Assembly: GCF_030433675.1 (NCBI RefSeq)
Contig: NZ_JAROCB010000001.1
Span: 369,333-433,332, forward strand
Length of the DNA stretch: 64,000 nt
Reading direction: 5' to 3'
DNA from: Leifsonia virtsii
GTDB lineage: Bacteria; Actinomycetota; Actinomycetes; Actinomycetales; Microbacteriaceae
Shown: positions 26,590-34,904 of the stretch, in pieces
Layout: every line of letters starts with the position of its first letter
Position numbering within the stretch: the stretch's first letter is position 1
Notes under the pieces: model-generated
What the model saw: only the letters and a program-made list of their open reading frames with translations
The model's database searches: none
Told to the model about the DNA's origin: nothing
Translations under genes and position numbers: made by a program

Positions 26590-29500
26590 GTGACCAGGCC
26601 GCCGCTCTCCCTCACCGCGCTGGCGCGTGCCGGGTTCGTGGGCCTGAGCTCGGTGCGGGCCGAGCTGGACGAGCTGGCGGAGCTGAGCGGGCTCGACCCG
26701 GAGGTGCTGCTCGGCGCGCTGTCGGCCGCCGCCGACCCGGACAGCGCGCTCTCCTCGGTCCTGCGGCTGCTCCGTCAGGCGCCGGACCAGGCGCGCACCG
26801 CCCTCCGCACGGAGGAGGCCGCCCGGCGGCTGTTCCGGGTCGTCGGCGCATCCGAGGGGGTGGCGGAGTTGTTCCTCCGGCACCCCGATCAGCTGGATGC
26901 GCTCGCCCGGCCGGTGCTCGCCCTGCCCGGCGCCGCGGAGCTGCGTGACGACCTGCTCGACTCGGTCGGAGCCGTCGACGGCGTCGCCACGGAGGCCGAC
27001 GAGGCCCTGTGGACCGCGCTCCGCATCCGCTACCGCCGCCGGCTGGTGCAGCTGGCGAGCTTCGACCTGGAGCAGGTCGACCCCGTCTCGGGCTTCGATG
27101 CGGTCGCGGCCGCGCTCTCCGACCTCGCCTCCGCCGCGCTCGAGGCCTCCCTCGCCGTAGCCCGGCGCATGACGATGGGCAGCGGTCCCGGCCGCTTCCC
27201 GGAGGAGCAGGTGCGTGCCGCGCCCCTCGCCGTGATCGGGATGGGCAAGGCGGGCGCCCGCGAGCTCAACTACCTCAGCGACGTCGACGTGATCTTCGTG
27301 ACCGATGGGGTCGAGTCCGCGGACCTCGCGCCCGGTCGCGCGGTCGACATCGCGACGCGCCTGGCGATGCTGACGATGCGCGGCATCCACGAGCCGGCCA
27401 TCGAGCCGGGCCTGTGGGAGGTCGACCCGAACCTGCGGCCGGAGGGCAAGGACGGCGCGCTGGTGCGCACGCTCGACTCCCACGTCGCCTACTACGACCG
27501 CTGGGCGAAGGGGTGGGAGTTCCAGGCCCTGCTGAAGGCGCGCCCGCTCGCCGGCGACCACGCGCTCGGCGAGCGGTACGTCGCCGCGCTCGCCCCGAAG
27601 GTGTGGAGCAGCGCATCCCGCGAGAACTTCGTCGAGCAGGTGCAGCGGATGCGCGAGCGCGTGACCGACCACATCCCGGACGACGAGGTGCACTACCAGC
27701 TGAAGCTCGGCCCGGGCGGGCTGCGCGACGTCGAGTTCACCGTCCAGCTGCTGCAGCTCGTCCACGGGCAGACCGACGACCAGGTGCGGCAGCGGGACAC
27801 CCTCTCCGCCCTTGCCGCGCTGGCGGCCCAGGGCTACGTCGGCCGGGAGGAGGCGGCGACCTTCTCGCACGACTACCGGTCGCTGCGGCTCATGGAGCAC
27901 CGGCTGCAGCTGCGGCGGCTCACCCGCACGCACCTGATGCCGCGCGACGAGGCCGATGTCCGCATCCTCGCCCGCGCCACCGGTCTCGCGCCGAGCGCAG
28001 ACCAGCTGCTCACCACCTGGAACGAGATCAAGCACCGCGTGCGCGGCCTCCACGAGCGCCTGTTCTACCGTCCCCTGCTCAGCGCGGTCGCCGCCGCCCC
28101 CGCGGAGGACGCGCGCCTGGCTGGCGGCGCCGGGCTCACCACCGAGCAGGCGGAGGCGCGGCTCGCGGCGATCGGGTTCCGCGATCCACGCGGCGCCCTC
28201 GCGCACATCGCGGCGCTGACCTCCGGCGTCTCCCGCCGGGCGACCATCCAGCGCCACCTGCTGCCGGTGATGCTGCAGTGGTTCGCCGACGGCCCCGACC
28301 CCGACTACGGGCTGCTGACCTTCCGCCGGCTCAGCGAGGAGCTCGGCAGCACGCACTGGTACCTCCGGATGCTGCGCGACTCGACCGGCGCCGCCCAGCG
28401 CCTGACCCGCGTGCTGTCCGGGTCGCGGTTCGCGGGCGAGCTGCTCGGCCGCATCCCGGAGTCGGTCGCGTGGCTGGAGGCGGACGACGAGTTGCGCCCG
28501 CGCACGGCGGCCCTGCTCGCGGAGGAGACGGCGGCGATCCTGGCGCGGCACGACTCCGTCGACTCGGCCGCCGCCGCGCTGCGGGCGATCCGGCGGCGGG
28601 AGATCCTGCGGCTCGCCGTCGCGGGCATCCTGGGCTTCGTCACCATCGAGGAGCTCGCCCAGGGCCTCACCGTCGTCACCGAGAACGCCATCGCGGGCGT
28701 CCTGCAGGCGATCCGCACGGCGCGCGGCGACGAGGGCGACCTCGAGTTCGCGGTGATCGGGATGGGACGCTTCGGCGGCCGGGAGCTGGGTTTCGGCTCC
28801 GACGCCGACGTCATGTACGTGTTCCGCCCGCTCGCCGCCGACCAGGAGGCTGCCAACCGCAGCGCGCTGGCGATCGTCTCCGAGCTGAACCGGCTCACGG
28901 AGGACAACCGCCTCCCGCTCGACCTCGACATCGGCCTCCGCCCGGAGGGCAAGAACGGGCCGCCGGTGCGGTCGCTGGAGTCGTACCGCGCCTACTACCG
29001 CCGCTGGTCGCTGACCTGGGAGGCGCAGGCGCTGCTCCGCGCGCGCGGCGTGGCGGGCTCCCCGCAGCTGCTCGCCGACTTCGAGGAGCTGGCGGACGAG
29101 GTGCGCTACCCCGCCGAGATCGGCGAGCAGGCGGTGCGCGAGGTCAAGCGCATCAAGGCGCGGGTGGAGAACGAGCGTCTGCCGCAGGGCGCCGACCCGT
29201 CGCGCCACCTGAAGCTGGGCCGCGGCTCGCTGAGCGACGTGGAATGGTTCGTGCAGCTCATCCAGCTGGAGCATGCGGCCGCCGTTCCGGACCTGCGGAC
29301 CACCTCGACGCTGGATGCCCTGGCCGCTGCGGCGGAGCACGGTTTCGTCTCCGAGGAGGACGCCGCGCGCCTGCGCGACGCCTGGGTCTTCGCCTCCCGG
29401 ACCCGCTCGGCGATGACCCTGTGGACCAACAAGACCGCCGACGTCCTCCCGTCCGACCGGGTCGCCCTGGACGGCGTCGCCCGCCTCCTGGAGTACCCGC

Positions 29501-29613
29501 CCGGTTCGGCGAGCCGGCTGGAGGAAGACTACCTGGCGGTCACCCGCCGCGCCCGTCAGGTGTTCGAGCGCTCGTTCTACGGCCTGCCCCAGCGCCCGGC
29601 GCCGACCGGCTGA
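26590..29613 (+). CDS. glnE: Bifunctional glutamine synthetase adenylyltransferase / adenylyl-removing enzyme
   Basis: 1007 aa, full length. Two nucleotidyltransferase cores are visible: 'VIGMGKAGARELNYLSDVDV' near 215 (removing half) and 'VIGMGRFGGRELGFGSDADV' near 720 (adding half). Each is followed by the GlnE C-terminal helical domain. Controls glutamine synthetase activity according to nitrogen state. GTG start 10 nt after glnA2, in one operon with it. Confidence 0.96.
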   Translation: MTRPPLSLTALARAGFVGLSSVRAELDELAELSGLDPEVLLGALSAAADPDSALSSVLRLLRQAPDQARTALRTEEAARRLFRVVGASEGVAELFLRHPDQLDALARPVLALPGAAELRDDLLDSVGAVDGVATEADEALWTALRIRYRRRLVQLASFDLEQVDPVSGFDAVAAALSDLASAALEASLAVARRMTMGSGPGRFPEEQVRAAPLAVIGMGKAGARELNYLSDVDVIFVTDGVESADLAPGRAVDIATRLAMLTMRGIHEPAIEPGLWEVDPNLRPEGKDGALVRTLDSHVAYYDRWAKGWEFQALLKARPLAGDHALGERYVAALAPKVWSSASRENFVEQVQRMRERVTDHIPDDEVHYQLKLGPGGLRDVEFTVQLLQLVHGQTDDQVRQRDTLSALAALAAQGYVGREEAATFSHDYRSLRLMEHRLQLRRLTRTHLMPRDEADVRILARATGLAPSADQLLTTWNEIKHRVRGLHERLFYRPLLSAVAAAPAEDARLAGGAGLTTEQAEARLAAIGFRDPRGALAHIAALTSGVSRRATIQRHLLPVMLQWFADGPDPDYGLLTFRRLSEELGSTHWYLRMLRDSTGAAQRLTRVLSGSRFAGELLGRIPESVAWLEADDELRPRTAALLAEETAAILARHDSVDSAAAALRAIRRREILRLAVAGILGFVTIEELAQGLTVVTENAIAGVLQAIRTARGDEGDLEFAVIGMGRFGGRELGFGSDADVMYVFRPLAADQEAANRSALAIVSELNRLTEDNRLPLDLDIGLRPEGKNGPPVRSLESYRAYYRRWSLTWEAQALLRARGVAGSPQLLADFEELADEVRYPAEIGEQAVREVKRIKARVENERLPQGADPSRHLKLGRGSLSDVEWFVQLIQLEHAAAVPDLRTTSTLDALAAAAEHGFVSEEDAARLRDAWVFASRTRSAMTLWTNKTADVLPSDRVALDGVARLLEYPPGSASRLEEDYLAVTRRARQVFERSFYGLPQRPAPTG

Positions 29614-29637
29614 CGCGCTCGATCCTGGGCCGTCGCT

Positions 29638-29674
29638 ATTAACGCTTGCCGTTAATAACGCATCGCGTTACTAT
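29638..29674 (+). promoter_or_regulatory. higBA promoter with two overlapping palindromic operators
   Basis: Palindrome 1: ATTAACG-CTTGC-CGTTAAT (29638-29656). Palindrome 2: TAACGC-ATC-GCGTTA (29656-29670). A -35 TTGCCG (29646-29651), a 17-nt spacer and a -10 TACTAT (29669-29674) are overlaid on them. HigA is the likely repressor. Confidence 0.75.
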
Positions 29675-29679
29675 CGAAC

Positions 29680-29961
29680 ATGCTCCAATCCTTCGCCGAC
29701 CGCGACACGGAGGCGGTCTGGTTCGGCATACCGCTCAAGCGGTTCGGGCCCGACGTCCTCCGGGTCGCGCGGCGAAAGCTGACCATGCTGAACGCGGCCG
29801 CCACACTCGACGACTGCCGGGTGCCTCCGGGCAACCGGTTGGAGAAGCTGCGCGGCGATCGCGCCGGCCAGTACAGCATCCGCGTCAACGATCAGTTCCG
29901 CATCTGCTTCCGCTGGACCGCCGGCGGCCCGCACGACGTTGAGCTTGTCGACTACCACTGA
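29680..29961 (+). CDS. higB: HigB/RelE-family mRNA interferase toxin
   Basis: 93 aa, the HigB (GraT) size. Recognisable 'KLTMLNAAATLDDCRVPPGNRLEKL' and 'GQYSIRVNDQFRICFRW' segments. Probably cleaves mRNA on the ribosome. The toxin gene comes first, as in hig systems. The ATG lies five nt after the -10, with no ribosome-binding site, so the message is leaderless. Confidence 0.9.
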   Translation: MLQSFADRDTEAVWFGIPLKRFGPDVLRVARRKLTMLNAAATLDDCRVPPGNRLEKLRGDRAGQYSIRVNDQFRICFRWTAGGPHDVELVDYH

Positions 29962-29990
29962 GTCCAGGGCATTCCAGCAAGGAGAACATC

Positions 29991-30275
29991 ATGACGGAGG
30001 CGATCACGCCGGGCGAGGTCCTCTATGAGGAGTTCATGGCCCCGCTCGGTCTGACCAAGTACGCGTTGGCCAAGGCAATCCACGTGCCGGCACAACGCGT
30101 GGGCGACATCGTCGCGGCCAAGCGAGCGATCACGCCCGACACGGCGCTCCGTCTCGCGCGATTCTTCGGGACGTCGGCGGAGTTCTGGCTGAACCTGCAG
30201 ACGCATTTCGACCTTGAGCGGGCACTGGACGAGCATGGTGCCGAGTTCGACGAGATCCGCCCGCTCGCGGGCTGA
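29991..30275 (+). CDS. higA: HigA-family antitoxin (XRE helix-turn-helix)
   Basis: 94 aa. 'GEVLYEEFMAPLGLTKYALAKAI' and 'HVPAQRVGDIVAAKRAITPDTALRLARFFGTS' form the HTH domain typical of HigA. Binds HigB and represses the operon through the palindromes at 29638-29670. Lies 29 nt after higB with AAGGAGA before its ATG. Confidence 0.93.
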   Translation: MTEAITPGEVLYEEFMAPLGLTKYALAKAIHVPAQRVGDIVAAKRAITPDTALRLARFFGTSAEFWLNLQTHFDLERALDEHGAEFDEIRPLAG

Positions 30276-30288
30276 CGCGCTTCGCCCG

Positions 30289-31524
30289 TCAGCCCTCCCG
30301 CAGCCGCGCCGCCTTCGCGAGCAGCACGCCGCGCTCCCGCTCGTTGCCGGCGAGCTGCGCTGCGGCCGTGAGCTCGGACACCGCCTCCTCGGTCCGTCCC
30401 AGCTGGGCGAGGAGTTCGCCGCGCACGCTGGGGAGCAGGTGCGACCCGCGCAGCACGCCGCGCTCGGCCAGCTCGTCGGCGATGCGGAGCGCGTTCGCCG
30501 GTCCCGTCGCCATCGAGACCGCCGCGGCGCGGTTGAGCTCCACGACCGGGCTGGGCGCGACGCGGCCGAGCGCCTCGTAGAGGAGGACGATGCGGTCCCA
30601 GTCGGTCTCCTCCGTACTCTGCGCCACCGCATGGCACTCCGCGATCGCCGCCTGCAGTCCGAACGGGCCGCGGCCGCGGCCGAGCGCGTCCGCCCGCGCG
30701 AGCGCGTCGCGGCCCCGCCGGATCTGCGCGCGGTCCCAGCGCGACCGGTCCTGGTCGGCGAGCAGGATCGGCGAGCCGTCGGGACGGGTCCGCGCGGCGA
30801 ACCGGGACGCCTGCAGCTCCATCAGTGCGACCAGACCGTGCGCCTCCGGCTCGCGGGGGAGCAGTGCGGCGACCATCCGGCCCAGCCGCAGCGCCTCCGC
30901 GGCGAGGTCGGCGCGCATCCACTCGGGACCGCTGGTGGCCGCATAGCCCTCGGTGAAGACGAGGTAGACGACGCTGAGCACGCCCTCGAGCCGCTCCTTC
31001 CATTCGGCGGGCTCCGGTGTGTCGAACGGGACTCGCGCGGCGGCGATCGTCTTCTTCGCCCGCACGATGCGCTGCTGGACGGTGGCGACCGGGACGAAGT
31101 ACATCCGCGCGATCTCCTCCGTGCTCAGCCCCGCGACCACCCGCAGGGTGAGCGCGACCTGCGCCTCGCGCGAGAGCACGGGATGGCAGGCCGTGAACAC
31201 GAGGCGCAGGACGTCGTCGTCGATCGGCTCCCAGCGGTCCTCCGCGGTGGCTTCGATCGTCGCCGCGATCGCGCGGTAGCGGTCGTCCAGCCCGTCGCGC
31301 CGGCGCCACTGGTCGATCGCGCGCCGCTTCGCGACCGCGGTGAGCCAGCCGCCCGGGTTGTCCGGCACGCCGTCCCGCGGCCACACCCGCAGTGCCTCGA
31401 CGAGGGCCTCCTGGGCGAGGTCCTCGGCGAGGCCGACGTCGCCGGTGATCTTCGCGAGCGTCGCGACCACGCGCGCCCCGTCGATGCGCCAGACGGCGTC
31501 GACCGTCGCCGAGCTGTCGTTCAT
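30289..31524 (-). CDS. ECF-type sigma factor with C-terminal extension (ECF42-like)
   Basis: 411 aa. Sigma-2 region near residues 10-75 ('LAQEALVEALRVWP') and sigma-4 near 110-170 ('LSTEEIARMYFVPVATVQQRI'). A long helical C-terminal domain (about 180-410) replaces the usual anti-sigma control. Overlap (ATGA) with an upstream YCII/DGPF gene is the hallmark of this ECF group. Target promoters unknown. Confidence 0.9.
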   Translation of the reverse strand: MNDSSATVDAVWRIDGARVVATLAKITGDVGLAEDLAQEALVEALRVWPRDGVPDNPGGWLTAVAKRRAIDQWRRRDGLDDRYRAIAATIEATAEDRWEPIDDDVLRLVFTACHPVLSREAQVALTLRVVAGLSTEEIARMYFVPVATVQQRIVRAKKTIAAARVPFDTPEPAEWKERLEGVLSVVYLVFTEGYAATSGPEWMRADLAAEALRLGRMVAALLPREPEAHGLVALMELQASRFAARTRPDGSPILLADQDRSRWDRAQIRRGRDALARADALGRGRGPFGLQAAIAECHAVAQSTEETDWDRIVLLYEALGRVAPSPVVELNRAAAVSMATGPANALRIADELAERGVLRGSHLLPSVRGELLAQLGRTEEAVSELTAAAQLAGNERERGVLLAKAARLREG

Positions 31525-31952
31525 CAGGCGTTCTCGGCGGCGGCCCGCCACTCCTTCTCCTTCTGCAGGTACTCGTTGTCCTCGAAGCCGACGAAGTCGC
31601 TCTCGTCGGTCACACGCCGCACCTCCAGCTTCGAGCCGGGGCCGAGCGGGCAGCGCTTGGCCCACTCCACCGCCTCCTCCTTCGAGGACACCTCCAGCAT
31701 CCAGAAGCCGTTGAACAGCTCGTGGATCTCGCCGTACGGGCCGTCGGTGACCGCCGGCGGCGTGGCCGAGAAGTCGACGACGAACCCGGTCGTCTCGATG
31801 TCGTCTGAGAGTCCCTCGCCGGCCAGCAGGACGCCGGCCGAGATGAGCTGCTCGTTGTACTGGCCCATCCGCGTGATGACCTCGTTGAAGTCCATTCCGT
31901 CGTAGGCCTCCTTGGCCTCCTGGGTCGCGCGCATGATCAGCATGTACTTCAT
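31524..31952 (-). CDS. YCII-related (DGPF domain) protein
   Basis: 142 aa. 'MKYMLIMRATQEA' opening strand, 'VTDGPYGE' (the DGPF signature) and 'GFWMLEVSSKEEAVEWAKRCP'. Partner of the sigma factor encoded next to it, with biochemical role unknown. Start chosen at the ATG with AGGGAG at proper spacing. An upstream in-frame ATG lacks one. Confidence 0.88.
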   Translation of the reverse strand: MKYMLIMRATQEAKEAYDGMDFNEVITRMGQYNEQLISAGVLLAGEGLSDDIETTGFVVDFSATPPAVTDGPYGEIHELFNGFWMLEVSSKEEAVEWAKRCPLGPGSKLEVRRVTDESDFVGFEDNEYLQKEKEWRAAAENA

Positions 31953-32064
31953 GGGGTTCTCCCTCGAGCTCCGGGTGCGCTTCTCGCACCCTCCTATCAT
32001 CGTGTCGAACGGGGAGACGGAAGGTCGACACAGAGCGGGAAGATTTTTCTGCGGGCAGGGAGAA

Positions 32065-32092
32065 GGGGCCGCCCCTTTCCCGGAGCGGCCCC
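32065..32092 (-). terminator. Terminator of the dicarboxylate symporter gene
   Basis: GGGGCCGC / GCGGCCCC arms with a 12-nt loop, 10 nt after the stop codon at 32103. On the minus strand it is followed by TTCTCCCT. Confidence 0.65.
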
Positions 32093-32102
32093 CTCGTCCG
32101 GC

Positions 32103-33566
32103 TCAGGCCGGCTGCGACACCGTGTCCCGCGACGCCGTCTCCTGCGGCTCCCCGCCGTCGACCGTCGCGTCCGTGTCGGCGCGCTCGGCGGCGGCCTCGT
32201 CCGCCTCGCTGAACGGCTCACCGCTGCGGGGCGCGTTGTAGAGATCGAGGTCGAGGATGCCCTCGCGCTTGGCGACGATCGTCGGCACGAGCGCCTGGCC
32301 GGCGACGTTCACCGCGGTGCGGCCCATGTCCAGGATGGCGTCGACGGCGAGCAGCAGTCCGACGCCGTCGAGCGGCAGCCCGAGGGTGGAGAGCGTCAGC
32401 GTCAGCATGACGATCGCGCCGGTCGTGCCCGCGGTCGCGGCCGACCCGACCACCGAGACGACGATGATGAGCAGATACTGCAGCAGGTTCAGCTGGAGCC
32501 CGTAGAACTGCGCGACGAAGATCGCGGCGATCGCGGGGTAGATCGCGGCGCAGCCGTCCATCTTGGTGGTCGCGCCGAGCGGTGCCGCGAAGGACGCGTA
32601 CCCGCTCGGTACGCCGAGGTTGCGCTCCACGACCCGCTGGGTGAGGGGGAGCGTTCCGATCGAGGACCGGCTGACGAAGCCCAGCTGCACGGCCGGCCAG
32701 ACCCCGGAGTAGTACTGGCGGATCGACAGCCCGTTGCCGCGCACGATGATCGGGTAGACGACGAACAGCACGATCGCGAGGCCGAGGTAGACGGCGAACA
32801 CGAACCAGGCCAGCGAGCCGATCGTGGTCCAGCCGTAGCTGGCGATGGCGTTGGCGATCAGCGCGAACGTGCCGAGCGGCGCCAGGCGGATGATCCACCA
32901 CAGCACCCGCTGCACGATCTTGAGCGCCGAGTCGGTGAACGCGAGGAACGGCTCCGCCTTCCGGCCGACCTTCAGTGCGGCGATGCCGATGGCGGCGGCC
33001 ACCACGATGACCTGGAGGACGTTGAAGGCGACGGACGAGGTGGCCGTGGCGGCGCCGTCCACCACCTCGACGTGCGTGTTGACCTGCGCGCCGGCGAAGT
33101 TCGACGGCACCAGACCGATCAGGAAGTTCCACCACGTCGCGGTGACTCCGGGGTCGGAGGCGGCCAGCTCGCCGTGCGAGGCGCGGCTGCCCGGCTGGAG
33201 GACGACACCGAGCGCGATGCCGATGCTCACCGCGATGAATGCGGTGATCGCGAACCACAGCAGCGTGCGGCCGGCGAGACGCGCTGCATTGGAGACGCGG
33301 CGCAGGTTGCCGATGCTGGAGACGATGGCGAGGAAGACCAGCGGGATCACCGCGGCCTTGAGCAGCGACACGTACGACTGCCCGATGGTGCTGAGCGTCG
33401 CCGTGAGCCCGTTCGGCTGTCCGCCGGGCTCGCCGAGCTGCCGGGCGATCAGTCCGGCGACGACGCCGAGCACGAGGGCTGCCGTGACCTGGACGCCGAA
33501 CGAACGCAGCCAGCGCGGACCCCGGCGGGTGGGCCGGGCTGGGGAGGGGGTGGAGAGTGAAGTCAT
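32103..33566 (-). CDS. Dicarboxylate/amino acid:cation symporter (DAACS family)
   Basis: 487 aa, about eight helices plus two re-entrant loops. Signatures: 'AVIPLVFLAIVSSIG', the serine-rich loop 'GFVSRSSIGTLPLT', 'FAAPLGATTKMDGCA' and 'AVDAILDMGRTAVNVAGQA'. Imports a dicarboxylate or glutamate/aspartate with Na+ or H+. ATG six nt after TACCGT, leaderless. In the ancestral chromosome it would have faced the 3' end of glnA. Confidence 0.9.
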   Translation of the reverse strand: MTSLSTPSPARPTRRGPRWLRSFGVQVTAALVLGVVAGLIARQLGEPGGQPNGLTATLSTIGQSYVSLLKAAVIPLVFLAIVSSIGNLRRVSNAARLAGRTLLWFAITAFIAVSIGIALGVVLQPGSRASHGELAASDPGVTATWWNFLIGLVPSNFAGAQVNTHVEVVDGAATATSSVAFNVLQVIVVAAAIGIAALKVGRKAEPFLAFTDSALKIVQRVLWWIIRLAPLGTFALIANAIASYGWTTIGSLAWFVFAVYLGLAIVLFVVYPIIVRGNGLSIRQYYSGVWPAVQLGFVSRSSIGTLPLTQRVVERNLGVPSGYASFAAPLGATTKMDGCAAIYPAIAAIFVAQFYGLQLNLLQYLLIIVVSVVGSAATAGTTGAIVMLTLTLSTLGLPLDGVGLLLAVDAILDMGRTAVNVAGQALVPTIVAKREGILDLDLYNAPRSGEPFSEADEAAAERADTDATVDGGEPQETASRDTVSQPA

Positions 33567-33650
33567 GCCCTCACGGTAGGACGACGGTTCTACGCCCACC
33601 TACCCCGGGGGAAACAGAACGAAATACGTGCCTTCCCGGCGCAACGCGAA

Positions 33651-33681
33651 AGGGCCGCACCCCGGAACGGGATGCGGCCCT
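33651..33681 (-). terminator. Displaced original terminator of glnA
   Basis: AGGGCCGCA / TGCGGCCCT (33651-33659, 33673-33681) with an inner CCC/GGG pair. It lies 17 nt beyond the stop codon of the glnA 3' remnant at 33698-33723 on the minus strand, where the terminator of an uninterrupted glnA would be. The intact glnA is now 15.7 kb away from it. Confidence 0.7.
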
Positions 33682-33697
33682 CACGTGCGTCAGACGA

Positions 33698-33723
33698 TCA
33701 CACGCCGTAGTACAGCTCGTACT
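33698..33723 (-). pseudogene. glnA 3'-end remnant at the left attachment site (attL)
   Basis: On the minus strand this encodes KYELYYGV followed by TGA, equal to the last residues of GlnA (YELYYGV). The 19 bp at 33705-33723 are identical to 49412-49430 at the end of intact glnA. This is what a site-specific integration into the 3' end of glnA leaves behind. Confidence 0.85.
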
Positions 33724-33844
33724 TCAGCGATGTGATTGTGTGTGGTTGTGCGTGATTGTTTGACCTGATCAAGCGGCAATTCAGTGGTTGGCTGAGTTCG
33801 CGGTTCTCGGTTCTGGATCGACATTGCTGCGGACTTTTTGCGGA
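33724..33844. promoter_or_regulatory. Left-end region with integrase-arm-like repeats
   Basis: No gene. Contains TG-rich near-repeats (GTGATTGTGTG at about 33731 and GTGATTGTTTG at about 33751) and, at 33828-33847, the 20-bp sequence also found near the right end (49338-49357). These may bind integrase or excisionase. Confidence 0.5.
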
Positions 33845-33847
33845 CTA
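33828..33847 (+). repeat. Terminal 20-bp repeat, left copy (two GCGGACT units 11 bp apart)
   Basis: TGCGGACTTTTTGCGGACTA, identical and in the same orientation at 49338-49357. It lies inside the element near both ends. The 11-bp spacing of the two GCGGACT units is one helical turn, as expected of protein-binding arm sites. Overlaps the stop codon of the gene that follows on the minus strand. Confidence 0.7.
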
Positions 33848-34198
33848 GCGCTCGGTGGGCAGGCTCTCGATCCACTCGTTGAGGTCGTCGGCTAGGACGA
33901 CCATCTTCGTGTTGGCGTAATGGACGATGAGCTCGTGGCGGTTCACGAATCCCCGAAGGAACTGCGCCGAGACACCGCACTCTTCAGCTGCAGCCTCGAG
34001 CGAGTACGCGACTCTGCGAATCGAGGGCTGCATCGAAGGGATTCGGACGACGGTTGGTGCGGCCTCGCGAGGTTTCTCTAGCCAAGGTGTGCGATCGGGT
34101 TCTCCATCGATCATCGGCCACGGGTCTACAGGTTCTCCGCGCTGGAGAGCGCGCAAGCGGTCGCCGACCCAGCGAAGTTCCCTGGTCTTATCGTCCAT
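33845..34198 (-). CDS. Excisionase-like DNA-binding protein
   Basis: About 117 aa. The C-terminal half is a MerR-like helix-turn-helix of the excisionase type: 'VAYSLEAAAEECGVSAQFL' then 'VLADDLNEWIESLP'. The N-terminal half is short and Pro-rich. Location 120 bp inside attL, at the end opposite the integrase, suits an Xis or directionality factor. Start at the ATG 34198 chosen because TAGTCT lies 8 nt upstream. A longer frame exists but has no features. Confidence 0.6.
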   Translation of the reverse strand: MDDKTRELRWVGDRLRALQRGEPVDPWPMIDGEPDRTPWLEKPREAAPTVVRIPSMQPSIRRVAYSLEAAAEECGVSAQFLRGFVNRHELIVHYANTKMVVLADDLNEWIESLPTER

Positions 34199-34484
34199 GG
34201 CGACAAAGACTAGTGAGCGGGTGCGAGTTTTGCATACCCCTCCATCGACGCGGGAGAGGGCGGGCCGTCTCGCTGCAGCGGCCCGCCCCAAAGCCGAAAT
34301 TAGCTGACGGCGACGGGAGCGGCATAGACACCATTTTCGCGGGGTCACGAAGATGCTCTCCGGCCCCAATGGTTCTTTAGGTACAGCCGTACCGTTTGGA
34401 TTTCTGGCTTGCGGGCGAATTGCGGGCGAATTGCGGGCGGTCGTCGCGTACCAACTGCACTGAGCCAAACGCGTCGGGCCGAAG
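34199..34484. other. Noncoding stretch with terminator and 11-bp tandem repeats
   Basis: No convincing gene. A GGGCGGGCCG/CGGCCCGCCC hairpin (34258-34288) and three tandem copies of TTGCGGGCGAA (34409-34439, last copy incomplete) are the only structures. The short repeats have a helical-turn period and may bind protein. Confidence 0.6.
34258..34288. terminator. Strong GC hairpin in the accessory element
   Basis: Perfect 10-bp arms with an 11-nt loop. It lies downstream of the toxin gene on the minus strand, at about 200 nt, and could end that transcript. Confidence 0.5.
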
Positions 34485-34904
34485 CTATAGGTCGCCGATA
34501 GGTTTCACGTCTGTGAACAGTTGATGGAGCTGACGGCCGTTTGCTTTGGGGCGATACGCAGTCGGGACTACAGGCTCGTTGTCTGAGATGAATGAGACGG
34601 TCTCCAGGAGCATGGCTCCGGTACGAGCGATCAGCGAGACACCGCGACCGGAGGGAGCTGCGAAACCGACCCAGTGGCAACCTCCAGCACGAATTGCGGC
34701 TAGCTCCGCCGGGTTGCCAAGCTGCGAACGGTCGACCGTCAGGAAGACGTCCACGCCGCGGAATCGCATCTGATCGAAAAGCGGTATGTCCTTCATTCCG
34801 GTGAGCCCGGTGCTGCGGTAGTCGAGAAACTCGTGATCGGTGAACACCCGTTTGAGTGGCTCCAGAACTTTGTAGCTCACGCACTCGTCCAGATAGAACT
34901 TCAC
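34485..34904 (-). CDS. PIN-like (DUF5615-type) putative toxin
   Basis: 139 aa. The N-terminus 'MKFYLDECVSYKVLEPL' with the D-E pair, and 'VDVFLTVDRSQLGN' further on, match the PIN-like nuclease group paired with DUF433 antitoxins. The C-terminal half is unassigned. GTG start overlaps the antitoxin stop (GTGA). Toxic activity is inferred from the pairing. Confidence 0.7.
   Translation of the reverse strand: MKFYLDECVSYKVLEPLKRVFTDHEFLDYRSTGLTGMKDIPLFDQMRFRGVDVFLTVDRSQLGNPAELAAIRAGGCHWVGFAAPSGRGVSLIARTGAMLLETVSFISDNEPVVPTAYRPKANGRQLHQLFTDVKPIGDL

Noticed and set aside
26539-29340. 933-aa minus-strand frame opposite glnE
   Set aside because: Antisense shadow of glnE. No start signal and no recognisable domain.
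33698-33723. Independent small gene encoding YELYYGV
   Set aside because: It is the tail of glnA without start or ribosome-binding site, better explained as an attachment-site remnant.
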